NCBI RefSeq assembly: GCF_019278525.1
Contig: NZ_CP058986.1
Span: 434,001 to 498,000 of the forward strand
Direction: 5' to 3'
DNA length: 64,000 nucleotides
From: Polaribacter sp. HaHaR_3_91
GTDB taxonomy: Bacteria; Bacteroidota; Bacteroidia; Flavobacteriales; Flavobacteriaceae
Of this stretch, positions 37,302 through 44,930 are shown in pieces. The notes below the pieces were generated by a model that worked only from the letters and a program-made list of their open reading frames with translations, made no database searches and was not told the DNA's origin. Made by a program: the position numbers and the translations under genes. How positions within the stretch are numbered: the stretch's first letter is position 1; each line of letters starts with the position of its first letter.

Positions 37302-39275
37302 ATGATGAAGAACAAAATTTACCTATTAATAGCCTTCTTATGTATTTTTCAGATTGTAACCGCACAAGAAAAACCTTTTTTTGAAAGTTACGATTGGGAG
37401 GTAAAACCAAAGTATAAAGTAGATAAAGAAATTTCTGAAGACATGATTGCTGTTAAAGAAAAGACAGTGACAGAGTTTTATTTTCAGAATGAAGATTTAG
37501 TGGAGTTTTATTTAGAACACAAAGTTTTATGGCTAAATTCTGATGATGCAATTGAGGAGTATAACAAAATCTACTTACCGTTTTCATCGGAAGCAGAAAC
37601 ACAAGTAAATAAAGCAAGAGTGATTACTCCCGATGGAAAAATTATCAATTTAGATAAATCTAAAATACTAACTGCAGAAGACGAAGAAACCGGTAATACG
37701 TATACATATTTTGCTTTAGAAGGCATTACAAAAGGCAGTTTTATTGAGTACATGTATGTGGTAAAAAGGCCGCCAAGTTATACAGGTAAACAGTTTTACA
37801 TTCAAGATGGGTACTATAAAGATCAAGTAGAATTCGATTTGTTCTCGCCAAGTAATTTGTTGTTTAAATTTAAGAGTTATAATAATTTACCAGATGTAGA
37901 AAGAGATACCATAAGTACAGATAAAATACATTATAAATTACATGTTTCTAAGGTAGAAAAATTAGAAAACGAATACCAAGCACCTTACAATGCTTCAAGA
38001 GGTTTCATCGTTTATAAAATGGATAAAAATATCGATAATATGGACGAAGATATTATCTCTTACAGAAATATTGCACTAAATGTGTATGCTTCTTATTATC
38101 CTGAATATTCAGAAAAAACTAAAGGTTTACTGGATGATTTTATAAAGGAATTAGCGTTACCAAAAAATGCAGATCAAGAAAGTAGTATCAGAAAATTAGA
38201 TTTTTATATAAAATCAACGGTGTATTCGCAAGATACTTATAATGATGACTTAGAAGATTTAGACCTTATTTTAAAGACGCAAGTAGCCAATGAAAGTGGA
38301 GTTATCAAACTATATATTGCTGTTTTAAGAACTTTAAATATTGAGCACGAATTGGTGATAACAACTGATAGAAATGAAATTAAGTTCGACCCAGAATTTG
38401 AAGCAACAAATTTTTTAACCGACTTTTTACTGTATTTTCCTACTTCTAACAAATATTTATCTCCAAATGCATCCGGAACAAGATATGGTTTTCCAATACC
38501 TTATGTAACGGATAATTACGGACTATTTTTAAAAGAAGGAGTTGTTGGAGATCAAAAAACGGTTACCGGAAGAATTAAATATATAGAACCTGTAAAAGTG
38601 GATGAGGTTTTGGATGTAATGAATGTAACCATCGATTTTAATAAGGATAATTTAACCGAAAACAGCGTTCATTTAGATAGAGCTTTTAGCGGATATTACG
38701 CAATGAACATACAGCCTTTTATGCATTTAATTCAGGGTAAAGATGCTAGAAATGACTTGGTAGATAGTTTTGTAGAAAGCATGACATATGATTTTGATGT
38801 AGAAAAAAGAGAGTTAATAAATGCCGATGCAGAATTGTTCGGAATAAAGCCTTTACAGATAAAAGTAGATTTTACCACGGAAGGTTTTGTAGAAAAAGCA
38901 GGAAGAAAGTATTTGTTTAAGTTGGGTGATTTAATTGGACAACAAATAGAAATGTACCAAGAAAAAGAAAGAGTTTTACCGTTAGAAGGACAGTTTCATA
39001 GAGGGTATAATAGAACTTTAACACTTCATATTCCTGATGGTTATAAAATCACCAATTTAGATGATATTAATATTAACAATTCCTATGTGAAAGACGGAAA
39101 AGAATTGTTCTTTTTTAAATCTTCTTATCAATTAAAAGGAAATATCTTAACGGTAACAGCCAACGAATATTACAAAGAAAATATTATTGAAGTTGCTATG
39201 TATGAAGAGTACAGAACAGTCATTAATAGTGCAGCAGATTTTAATAAAATTGTATTGTTGTTGGAAGCTGAGTAG
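37302..39275 (+). CDS. DUF3857 domain protein, transglutaminase triad lost
   Basis: This 657-residue exported paralogue of the preceding gene has the signal peptide LLIAFLCIFQIVTAQ. The DUF3857 domain is kept (DKSKILTAEDEETGNTYTY, ITKGSFIEYMYVV). Where the first protein has KYGDCKDNS, this one reads LKTQVANESG with no cysteine. The His and Asp positions are not evident either, with the region ending NASGTRYGFP. It is probably a catalytically dead, binding-only partner. An in-frame ATG at 37284 would add six residues; I prefer 37302 for the signal peptide. No terminator is seen between the two genes. Confidence 0.86.
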   Translation: MMKNKIYLLIAFLCIFQIVTAQEKPFFESYDWEVKPKYKVDKEISEDMIAVKEKTVTEFYFQNEDLVEFYLEHKVLWLNSDDAIEEYNKIYLPFSSEAETQVNKARVITPDGKIINLDKSKILTAEDEETGNTYTYFALEGITKGSFIEYMYVVKRPPSYTGKQFYIQDGYYKDQVEFDLFSPSNLLFKFKSYNNLPDVERDTISTDKIHYKLHVSKVEKLENEYQAPYNASRGFIVYKMDKNIDNMDEDIISYRNIALNVYASYYPEYSEKTKGLLDDFIKELALPKNADQESSIRKLDFYIKSTVYSQDTYNDDLEDLDLILKTQVANESGVIKLYIAVLRTLNIEHELVITTDRNEIKFDPEFEATNFLTDFLLYFPTSNKYLSPNASGTRYGFPIPYVTDNYGLFLKEGVVGDQKTVTGRIKYIEPVKVDEVLDVMNVTIDFNKDNLTENSVHLDRAFSGYYAMNIQPFMHLIQGKDARNDLVDSFVESMTYDFDVEKRELINADAELFGIKPLQIKVDFTTEGFVEKAGRKYLFKLGDLIGQQIEMYQEKERVLPLEGQFHRGYNRTLTLHIPDGYKITNLDDININNSYVKDGKELFFFKSSYQLKGNILTVTANEYYKENIIEVAMYEEYRTVINSAADFNKIVLLLEAE

Positions 39276-39494
39276 CTTTTTTATAGGGATTAGTTAATGT
39301 TTATGTGTATAGGGAGTTGCGTTTTTGTGTACGAGGATTTTTCGCCGGAAAATCGGACGTAACAGAGGTGTACGGATTCTTGATAAAGCACTAAACTAAT
39401 CATTATTTTTATAGATTAGATAAGTCTTTTAGTAAGTGTTAAAAACTTGTTTATAGTGTTTGTAAGTAAATATTAAAGCGTTGATAATAAAGGC

Positions 39495-39502
39495 TATATT
39501 TG
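39495..39502 (+). promoter_or_regulatory. Putative -7 box before the small cationic membrane protein gene
   Basis: TATATTTG lies 48 bases before the ATG at 39551. The preceding stretch 39276-39494 has no gene but includes a palindromic patch, TTTTTCGCCGGAAAA, near 39341-39355. Confidence 0.4.
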
Positions 39503-39550
39503 CTGTAGTAAAAGAACAAAGAGTATAACTAGCGACGACTCAAAACCAAA

Positions 39551-39769
39551 ATGGATATAATTATTCAACTTGGCATACCGCTAGTATGTCTTATTTTTAA
39601 AAAGTTCCTTGATGGAATTTCATCTTCAAAATTCAAAAAAAAGTGTAAGAAATTATTTAAATCGTTTAAAAAGTTTCTTAAGAAATTAATTTTTGTTTTA
39701 CTTGTATTATACTTTTCCGTAACTCTGTTGTTATTTTATTTAATTTATGTGTTTTATTATGTTGAGTGA
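39551..39769 (+). CDS. Small, highly cationic membrane protein of unknown function
   Basis: This 72-residue protein has a hydrophobic N-terminus (IIIQLGIPLVCLIF), a very basic middle (about 28-47) with about a dozen lysines and a KFKKKCKKLFKSFKKFLKK run, then a long hydrophobic segment (FVLLVLYFSVTLLLFYLIYVF). I do not recognise a family. The shape recalls small toxins and antimicrobial-like peptides, or small membrane regulators; no function can be assigned. It has its own -7 box and a shared terminator downstream. Its flanks are poor in the repeat modules seen elsewhere. Confidence 0.5.
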   Translation: MDIIIQLGIPLVCLIFKKFLDGISSSKFKKKCKKLFKSFKKFLKKLIFVLLVLYFSVTLLLFYLIYVFYYVE

Positions 39770-39886
39770 GTAATGTTTGCTAACTCATTCTGATATTCGC
39801 TGTTTTAATAACTTATATCAATCGTTATCTAAATTACATTTTTAGGATAAGGTTTTCAAGAGGGAAAATACTTATTTTAACCAAAA

Positions 39887-39916
39887 AAAATCTCAAGCTT
39901 TTGCTTGAGATTTTAA
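39887..39916. terminator. Bidirectional terminator between the cationic protein gene and rpoD
   Basis: AAAATCTCAAGC (39887-39898) pairs perfectly with GCTTGAGATTTT (39903-39914) around loop TTTT. It has A-runs before and T-runs after and serves both convergent genes. Confidence 0.8.
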
Positions 39917-39945
39917 AAAGTAATTTCATTAAGGAAGCAAATGGT

Positions 39946-40809
39946 TTACCCTAAATATGTTTTTAAAAGATGTGTTTTGGATTGATGTTGTAAGCGTCTA
40001 ATAGCTTTTTGCTTTACTTGGCGGACTCTCTCTCTAGATAAATCAATAGTTGCCCCAATTTCGGTTAAGCTATAAGGACTCGGAAGATTAATGCCGTAAA
40101 ACATTTTTATCACTTTTGCTTCCTTGTTAGAAAGTGTATCTAAAGCTCTGTTTATTTCAATGGATAAAGATTGACTCATTAAGTTTTTGTCGGGTCTTGG
40201 AGACTCGTCAGACTGTAAGACATTGTATAAATTAGAATCTTCACCTTCCTTAAACGGTGCATCCATAGATATATGTCTACCAGAATTTTTTAAAGATTGC
40301 TCAACCTCATCCTCTGTCATGTCTAACTGTTTCGCAATTTCCTTGTTGGTAGGCATACGCTGTTCTCCTTGTTCTAAACGAGCATATATTTTTCGTATTT
40401 TATTGATGCTACCAATCTTATTTAAAGGCAAGCGTACAATACGAGATTGTTCTGCTAAAGCAGACATAATAGATTGACGAATCCACCAAACGGCATAAGA
40501 AATAAATTTAAAACCTCTTGTCTCATCAAAACGTTTTGCTGCTTTTACAAGTCCTAAATTGCCTTCATTAATTAAGTCAGATAGCTTTAAACCCTGACCT
40601 TGATATTGTTTAGCAACAGAAACTACAAACCTTAAATTTGCTTTTACAAGTTTATCCAATGCTCTGTTGTCTCCTTTCTTTATTTCTAAAGCTAATTCTA
40701 CTTCTTCATCAGCAGTAATTAACCCAATTTTACTAATTTCTTGAAAATATTTTTCTAAAGATTTGGCGTCACGATTGGTTACTTGTTTTACAATTTTAAG
40801 TTGTCTCAT
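39946..40809 (-). CDS. rpoD: Primary RNA polymerase sigma factor (RpoD/SigA)
   Basis: This 287-residue group 1 sigma factor starts [14 protein letters not shown], the typical Bacteroidota N-terminus, and lacks region 1.1. Region 1.2 has [16 protein letters not shown]; region 2 has [20 protein letters not shown], the [19 protein letters not shown] core-binding part and YAVWWIRQ for -10 recognition. Region 3 and region 4 ([20 protein letters not shown]) follow. It directs housekeeping transcription at TTG/TAnnTTTG promoters like those in this window. The frame runs upstream to 40857, but 40809 is the family start. The small CxxC gene lies 29 bases upstream on the same strand. Confidence 0.97.
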   Translation of the reverse strand: MRQLKIVKQVTNRDAKSLEKYFQEISKIGLITADEEVELALEIKKGDNRALDKLVKANLRFVVSVAKQYQGQGLKLSDLINEGNLGLVKAAKRFDETRGFKFISYAVWWIRQSIMSALAEQSRIVRLPLNKIGSINKIRKIYARLEQGEQRMPTNKEIAKQLDMTEDEVEQSLKNSGRHISMDAPFKEGEDSNLYNVLQSDESPRPDKNLMSQSLSIEINRALDTLSNKEAKVIKMFYGINLPSPYSLTEIGATIDLSRERVRQVKQKAIRRLQHQSKTHLLKTYLG

Positions 40810-40838
40810 ATATTGTTTCGGTTTTTTAAAGATTAATT

Positions 40839-41030
40839 TTAAATAAATAAATTGCAATCATCACACGTTTTCACTTCTCCATAATACGTTTCTCGATATT
40901 CATGGATGGTTTTAATAGGAATTCCTAAAAAATATTTTTTAATATAAGTTACTCTAGAATTTAAAGTTCCCATTGCAGAGGAATAGTATTTTTGATATTT
41001 AGTTTTTCTTTGTATTTTAATTATTTTCAT
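40839..41030 (-). CDS. Small CxxC protein upstream of rpoD
   Basis: This 63-residue soluble, basic protein starts [16 protein letters not shown] and ends with a CDDC motif ([10 protein letters not shown]). The frame extends 30 bases further upstream, but the ATG at 41030 gives the most credible N-terminus. I do not recognise a family with certainty; it looks like a conserved flavobacterial hypothetical. It lies 29 bases before rpoD on the same strand and probably shares its transcript. Two cysteines in CxxC spacing could bind metal or be redox active. Confidence 0.6.
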   Translation of the reverse strand: MKIIKIQRKTKYQKYYSSAMGTLNSRVTYIKKYFLGIPIKTIHEYRETYYGEVKTCDDCNLFI

Positions 41031-41045
41031 ATGTACAGTTTTAAA

Positions 41046-41063
41046 TAAGTGTAAGAACACTTA
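41046..41063. other. Short inverted repeat upstream of the CxxC protein gene
   Basis: TAAGTGT (41046-41052), loop AAGA, ACACTTA (41057-41063). It lies 16 bases upstream of the ATG and could be an operator or a leader hairpin. The rest of 41064-41244 shows no gene. Confidence 0.35.
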
Positions 41064-41244
41064 ATATGAAGTTGAAGATTAATACGGATTTAATTTTCTT
41101 AAAAAATTAAGGAATAGAAAAACTAGAAAGCGGGTGCAATTGATTTATTAGAATGACCTTTTAAATCGTAAAAAGCGAGACTATAAATGCTTGTGTTATT
41201 ATTAATGTATAAAAATGAATTTTTCATAATTTTCAATATACGAA

Positions 41245-41279
41245 AAAACGAGCGATTTTCAATAGAAAATGCTCGTTTT
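41245..41279 (-). terminator. Terminator after the TPP-regulated TonB-dependent receptor
   Basis: AAAACGAGC (41245-41253) pairs with GCTCGTTTT (41271-41279), with an inner ATTTTC/GAAAAT helix, offset by a single bulge. On the minus strand it is followed by a T-run. Confidence 0.75.
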
Positions 41280-41329
41280 GTTTGTTTTTTGCGTTATTTT
41301 TAATCAAAAAAGACTAAAAATGATGTTTT

Positions 41330-43678
41330 TTAAAACTTTAAAGTAACCCCAACTAAGAAGTTTCTAGTGGCTTGTGGGTAATAACCGGCACCGTCTAGAG
41401 TTGTAATTTGGTTTGGATCAGACCAAGTATCATCATACGTGTAATAATAACCTCTGTCTACATATTCTGTATTAAAAATGTTATTTATTAAAGCAGAAAA
41501 TACAATAGATTTAAAGATCTTATTTGGGTTTATTTCATAAACAATATTTAAGTCAGATGTAAAATAATCATCTAAAACATCATTGTTAGAAATTTTACTA
41601 CTAAAGTTGCTCATAAATTGTTTACCAACATATTTCGATAAAAATGAAATCTGTAAGTTCTCTATAGGCTTGTATATAAACATGTTTCCTGCAACAACTT
41701 CCGGAGAAAAAGATAAGTCTGTATTTCCTAAACTTTCTGGTGTATCAATTCCGTTTCTTGTTATAAAAAAGTCTTCGTTTTTATTAGAACTAAATGCAGC
41801 ATTTGGTTTTATAGAAAAATGATCGCTTAAAGTAATGTCTGCATCAATTTCTAAACCTAAACGATAACTGTTACCAGAAGTTGCTCTTACTGGCGCACCA
41901 ACATCATCTAAAGCACCTGTTAAAACCAACTGATTTTTATAATCCATATAATAGATGTTGGTATTTAATTTAAAGCTTTCCTTTTTTAAACGCCATCCAA
42001 ATTCAAAATCATTTAAAGTTTCGTGTGTTGTAACTCCGCCTTCAAAATCATTTCTATTAGGTTCTCTATTTGCTACCGCAAAAGAAGTGTATAAGTTATT
42101 ATCGTTATTAATCTTATAAGTTAATCCAACCTTTGGGTTAAAGAAATTAAAATTAGCATCAACATTAATAGCAGCAATGTCAGAAGTAATTCCTTTTGTT
42201 TGGTAACCAACAAAACGTCCTTGTAAATCTGCATAACCAGACAATTTCTCGCTAATATCAAAAGTAGCTTTTGCAAAGATTGAAAAGTCTGTTTTCTTTG
42301 CATCAGAAAAATAATAACGATCTCTAATATTTACATTTGGCGCTAAATCTTCTCCCCAAATTACTTCACCAAAATGATCTCCAGTATAATTAGAATACGA
42401 AATTCCAGAAATAAAATTAAGTTTATCTGTTTTGTAATTGGTATTAAAGTTTACTACATAAAAATCATTTTCTAACCAACGTCTTACAATTACATCTGTT
42501 CCATCAACAATTAAATTTCCATAATCTGCTGCATCTCTTTCTTCTTTAAATTGCTCAAAAAAACCAGCACCTTTTGTGTAGTTTAAACCTAAGGTTGTAG
42601 ACCAATTTTCATTCAATTTTTCATTCCAATGTAATTGATAATGGTTTTGGTCATAGTCATCTACTTCATTCTCGTACGTATACGGGTTTTGTCTTCTATC
42701 TTCCTTTAATTGATCTGCAGTTAAACCTTCCCAAGCTTGGTAAGTAACTTCTTTACCTCCAAAAGTAATTGCTTTTATCAACGTGTTTTCATCCGTATAA
42801 CTTGCTTGTAAATAGTAAGATTTTAAATCGGCAGAAGCTCTATCTACATAACCATCAGATTTAATGTTAGACAAACGTCCGGCAACTTCAAAGTGCTCAT
42901 TAATTTTACCAGTACTAAATTTTACAGTATGTTTTCTTGTTCCGTAAGAACCAAAAGAGTTCGATATTTCTGCAGAAGCCTCTTCAGAAACCGCATCCGT
43001 TAAAATATTTAAACTTGCACCAAAAGCACCAGAACCATTTGTAGAGGTTCCAACACCACGTTGTAATTGTAAATTCTGAGTAGAAGAAGCAAAATCGCTT
43101 AAATTTACCCAAAAAGAACCGTGACTTTCGGCATCGTTATAAGGTATTCCGTTTACGGTAACATTAATTCGCTCTCCGTTAGAACCACGAACGCTCATAT
43201 AAGTGTAACCAACACCTGCACCAGCATCACTAGAAGAAACCACAGAAGGCATGTAATTTAGTAAAATAGGAATATCCTGACCTAAATTACGGGTTGCAAT
43301 TTCTTTTTTAGATAAGTTAGAAAAAGTTACAGGCACATCTGCATTTACACGAACAGCAGAAACCAAAACCTCTTCTAAAACTGTTGAATTTGGTACTAAA
43401 GAAAACGCAATTGTATTATTTTGTGATAAAGAAATTTCTTTAGAAACTGTTTTGTAACCCATAAATGAAACCTGAATGGTATAAGCTCCTTTAAGAAGAT
43501 CTACACTAAACTTTCCATCAAAATCCGTAGCGGTTCCTTTTTTAGTTTCTTGTACCAAAATAGTTGCTCCTGGCAAAGAATTATTATTTTCATCTACTAC
43601 TTTTCCGTTAAGTGTAAATGTCTGGGAGTTTACAAGAATGCTTGTAAACAAGAATAAAAAAAATGTGATTTTTTTCAT
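41330..43678 (-). CDS. TonB-dependent receptor under TPP riboswitch control (probable thiamine uptake)
   Basis: This 782-residue outer-membrane receptor has a signal peptide (FFLFLFTSILVNSQ), an N-terminal carboxypeptidase-regulatory-like domain (LNGKVVDENNNSLPGATILV), a plug domain (TFSNLSKKEIATRNLGQDIP, VGYTYMSVRGSNGERINVTV) and a C-terminal beta-barrel ending in FLVGVTLKF. The last residue is Phe, as expected for barrel insertion. The TPP riboswitch in its 5' leader indicates repression when thiamine pyrophosphate is plentiful, so the cargo is probably thiamine, its phosphates or a precursor. No inner-membrane thiamine permease is adjacent. It is followed by its own terminator. Confidence 0.93.
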   Translation of the reverse strand: MKKITFFLFLFTSILVNSQTFTLNGKVVDENNNSLPGATILVQETKKGTATDFDGKFSVDLLKGAYTIQVSFMGYKTVSKEISLSQNNTIAFSLVPNSTVLEEVLVSAVRVNADVPVTFSNLSKKEIATRNLGQDIPILLNYMPSVVSSSDAGAGVGYTYMSVRGSNGERINVTVNGIPYNDAESHGSFWVNLSDFASSTQNLQLQRGVGTSTNGSGAFGASLNILTDAVSEEASAEISNSFGSYGTRKHTVKFSTGKINEHFEVAGRLSNIKSDGYVDRASADLKSYYLQASYTDENTLIKAITFGGKEVTYQAWEGLTADQLKEDRRQNPYTYENEVDDYDQNHYQLHWNEKLNENWSTTLGLNYTKGAGFFEQFKEERDAADYGNLIVDGTDVIVRRWLENDFYVVNFNTNYKTDKLNFISGISYSNYTGDHFGEVIWGEDLAPNVNIRDRYYFSDAKKTDFSIFAKATFDISEKLSGYADLQGRFVGYQTKGITSDIAAINVDANFNFFNPKVGLTYKINNDNNLYTSFAVANREPNRNDFEGGVTTHETLNDFEFGWRLKKESFKLNTNIYYMDYKNQLVLTGALDDVGAPVRATSGNSYRLGLEIDADITLSDHFSIKPNAAFSSNKNEDFFITRNGIDTPESLGNTDLSFSPEVVAGNMFIYKPIENLQISFLSKYVGKQFMSNFSSKISNNDVLDDYFTSDLNIVYEINPNKIFKSIVFSALINNIFNTEYVDRGYYYTYDDTWSDPNQITTLDGAGYYPQATRNFLVGVTLKF

Positions 43679-43799
43679 TTTAAAAAATTTAAAACGAATA
43701 AAAAGAGGTAATTATTCTTGTGATTTATGTTGAATAATTAATTATTGAAGCTTCTACTTCTGCACCTATAAAAAGCTTTTACACTTTTTTAAAGTACTA

Positions 43800-43875
43800 G
43801 TTTCCTAAACAGCATTACCTGTTCTAGGTTCAATGGGTATGATCTCAGCTTTTTAAAGCACCCCTTTATGAGAAC
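43800..43875 (-). ncRNA. TPP riboswitch (thi box)
   Basis: On the minus strand the conserved core elements appear in order: AGGGGTGC, CTGAGATCATACCC, TTGAACCTAGAACAGG and TAATGCTG. P1 can be formed by GTTCTC (43870-43875) and GGAAAC (43800-43805) with one mismatch. It lies in the 5' leader of the TonB-dependent receptor, 121 bases before its start. A -7 box just upstream places the transcription start at about the first P1 base. No T-run terminator hairpin was seen in the 43679-43799 leader, so translational control is more likely, by inference. Confidence 0.93.
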
Positions 43876-43879
43876 GCTG

Positions 43880-43887
43880 CAAAATTA
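43880..43887 (-). promoter_or_regulatory. Putative -7 box before the TPP riboswitch
   Basis: Minus-strand TAATTTTG ends four bases before the P1 stem of the riboswitch, so transcription would start at or next to the aptamer. Confidence 0.5.
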
Positions 43888-43930
43888 CCTCAGTTTTTTG
43901 ACATAGAGAATAACAAAAGCACTTTTTTTA

Positions 43931-44009
43931 GAAGCTATTTCCTGCTTTTCGCTATATCTTTTTTTTGAAAAAACAAAAAAAAGGATGCCGCTGCTATCAG
44001 GGCTAAGTT
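43931..44009 (+). repeat. Dispersed intergenic element, family B
   Basis: AAGCTATTTCCTGC, TTTTCGCTATATC, a T-run and A-run inverted repeat, then AAGGATGCCGCTGC and TATCAGGGCTAAG. It is the opposite-strand counterpart of 5630-5700. It lies between the TPP-controlled receptor and the divergent DUF2064 gene. Confidence 0.6.
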
Positions 44010-44173
44010 TAGTTACCAATTTCAGTATTTTGTAAAAGCAATTACATTTCCTAAAATAAAATTTAAACTCAAAAATGATTTATCTAAAAACGAGTAACTT
44101 AGCTGTTAAATATTATTTTAGCTTTTGTAATTTGCTTTATATAATTACGACTGTTAGATTTTAAAATAGATTT

Positions 44174-44866
44174 TTGATAGATTTAAAACATTCTAAAACT
44201 GCAATTCTTATTTTTTCGCTTTCGCAAGAAGCCGAAAATTTACGTAAGCCTTTCCTTCAAAAAAAGGATACGGTTAGCAAACTGAATGCTCTTATTAAAG
44301 AAAAAGTTAGTTCTTTAGGTGTAGACTATTTTCATTACACAGAGAAAGATCAAAAAGGAAATAATTTTGGAGAACGTTATGTAAATACTGTTTCAGACCT
44401 TTTTAAAAAAGGATATGATAATGTTATAACGGTTGGTAATGATACTTTAAGTTTAGAAAAAAAACATCTTCGTACTGCGTTAAATGCAGTTGGGAACAAA
44501 GAGGTGCCTATTGGTCCTTCTTACGATGGTGGTTTCTATCTTTTAGGTTTACGTAAAGACCAATTTAATGCAGCAGATTTTCTTTCGCTTTCTTGGGAAT
44601 CATCAACATTATATAAAGAGTTAAAAACACTTTTATCAGAAAAAGAAATAACAACAGCTACACTTCCTTATTTATATGATTTAGATGAAGAGTTAGATAT
44701 TTCTAAAAACATTGCGTCACTTTCTTTTCTAAAAATAGAAGCACTTAAATTATTACAAAACTTACAAGTAGTAATTTTAAAAGTAAGCAAATTCATTCTA
44801 CAAAAATTTAAAGAAGCTTCTTTAAACCACCTATACAATAAAGGACCTCCATTGGTTTGTAATTAA
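44174..44866 (+). CDS. DUF2064 (GT-A-like) protein
   Basis: This 230-residue cytoplasmic protein belongs to the DUF2064 group, relatives of GT-A nucleotide-diphospho-sugar transferases. The diagnostic block runs from VITVGNDTLSL to PIGPSYDGGFYLLGL. The usual GxDxP at the first position reads GNDTL here. The usual N-terminal KTRLAP-like loop is missing and is replaced by SLSQEAENLRKPF, so transferase activity is doubtful. The start is TTG at 44174. It precedes SusC by 64 bases on the same strand. Whether it belongs functionally with the SusC/SusD unit is unknown. Confidence 0.78.
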   Translation: MIDLKHSKTAILIFSLSQEAENLRKPFLQKKDTVSKLNALIKEKVSSLGVDYFHYTEKDQKGNNFGERYVNTVSDLFKKGYDNVITVGNDTLSLEKKHLRTALNAVGNKEVPIGPSYDGGFYLLGLRKDQFNAADFLSLSWESSTLYKELKTLLSEKEITTATLPYLYDLDEELDISKNIASLSFLKIEALKLLQNLQVVILKVSKFILQKFKEASLNHLYNKGPPLVCN

Positions 44867-44930
44867 TTATAAGTACAATTTTCTGTAAAAACAGGACTTA
44901 TTATTTTACATACATTTTTAACTCAAACTA

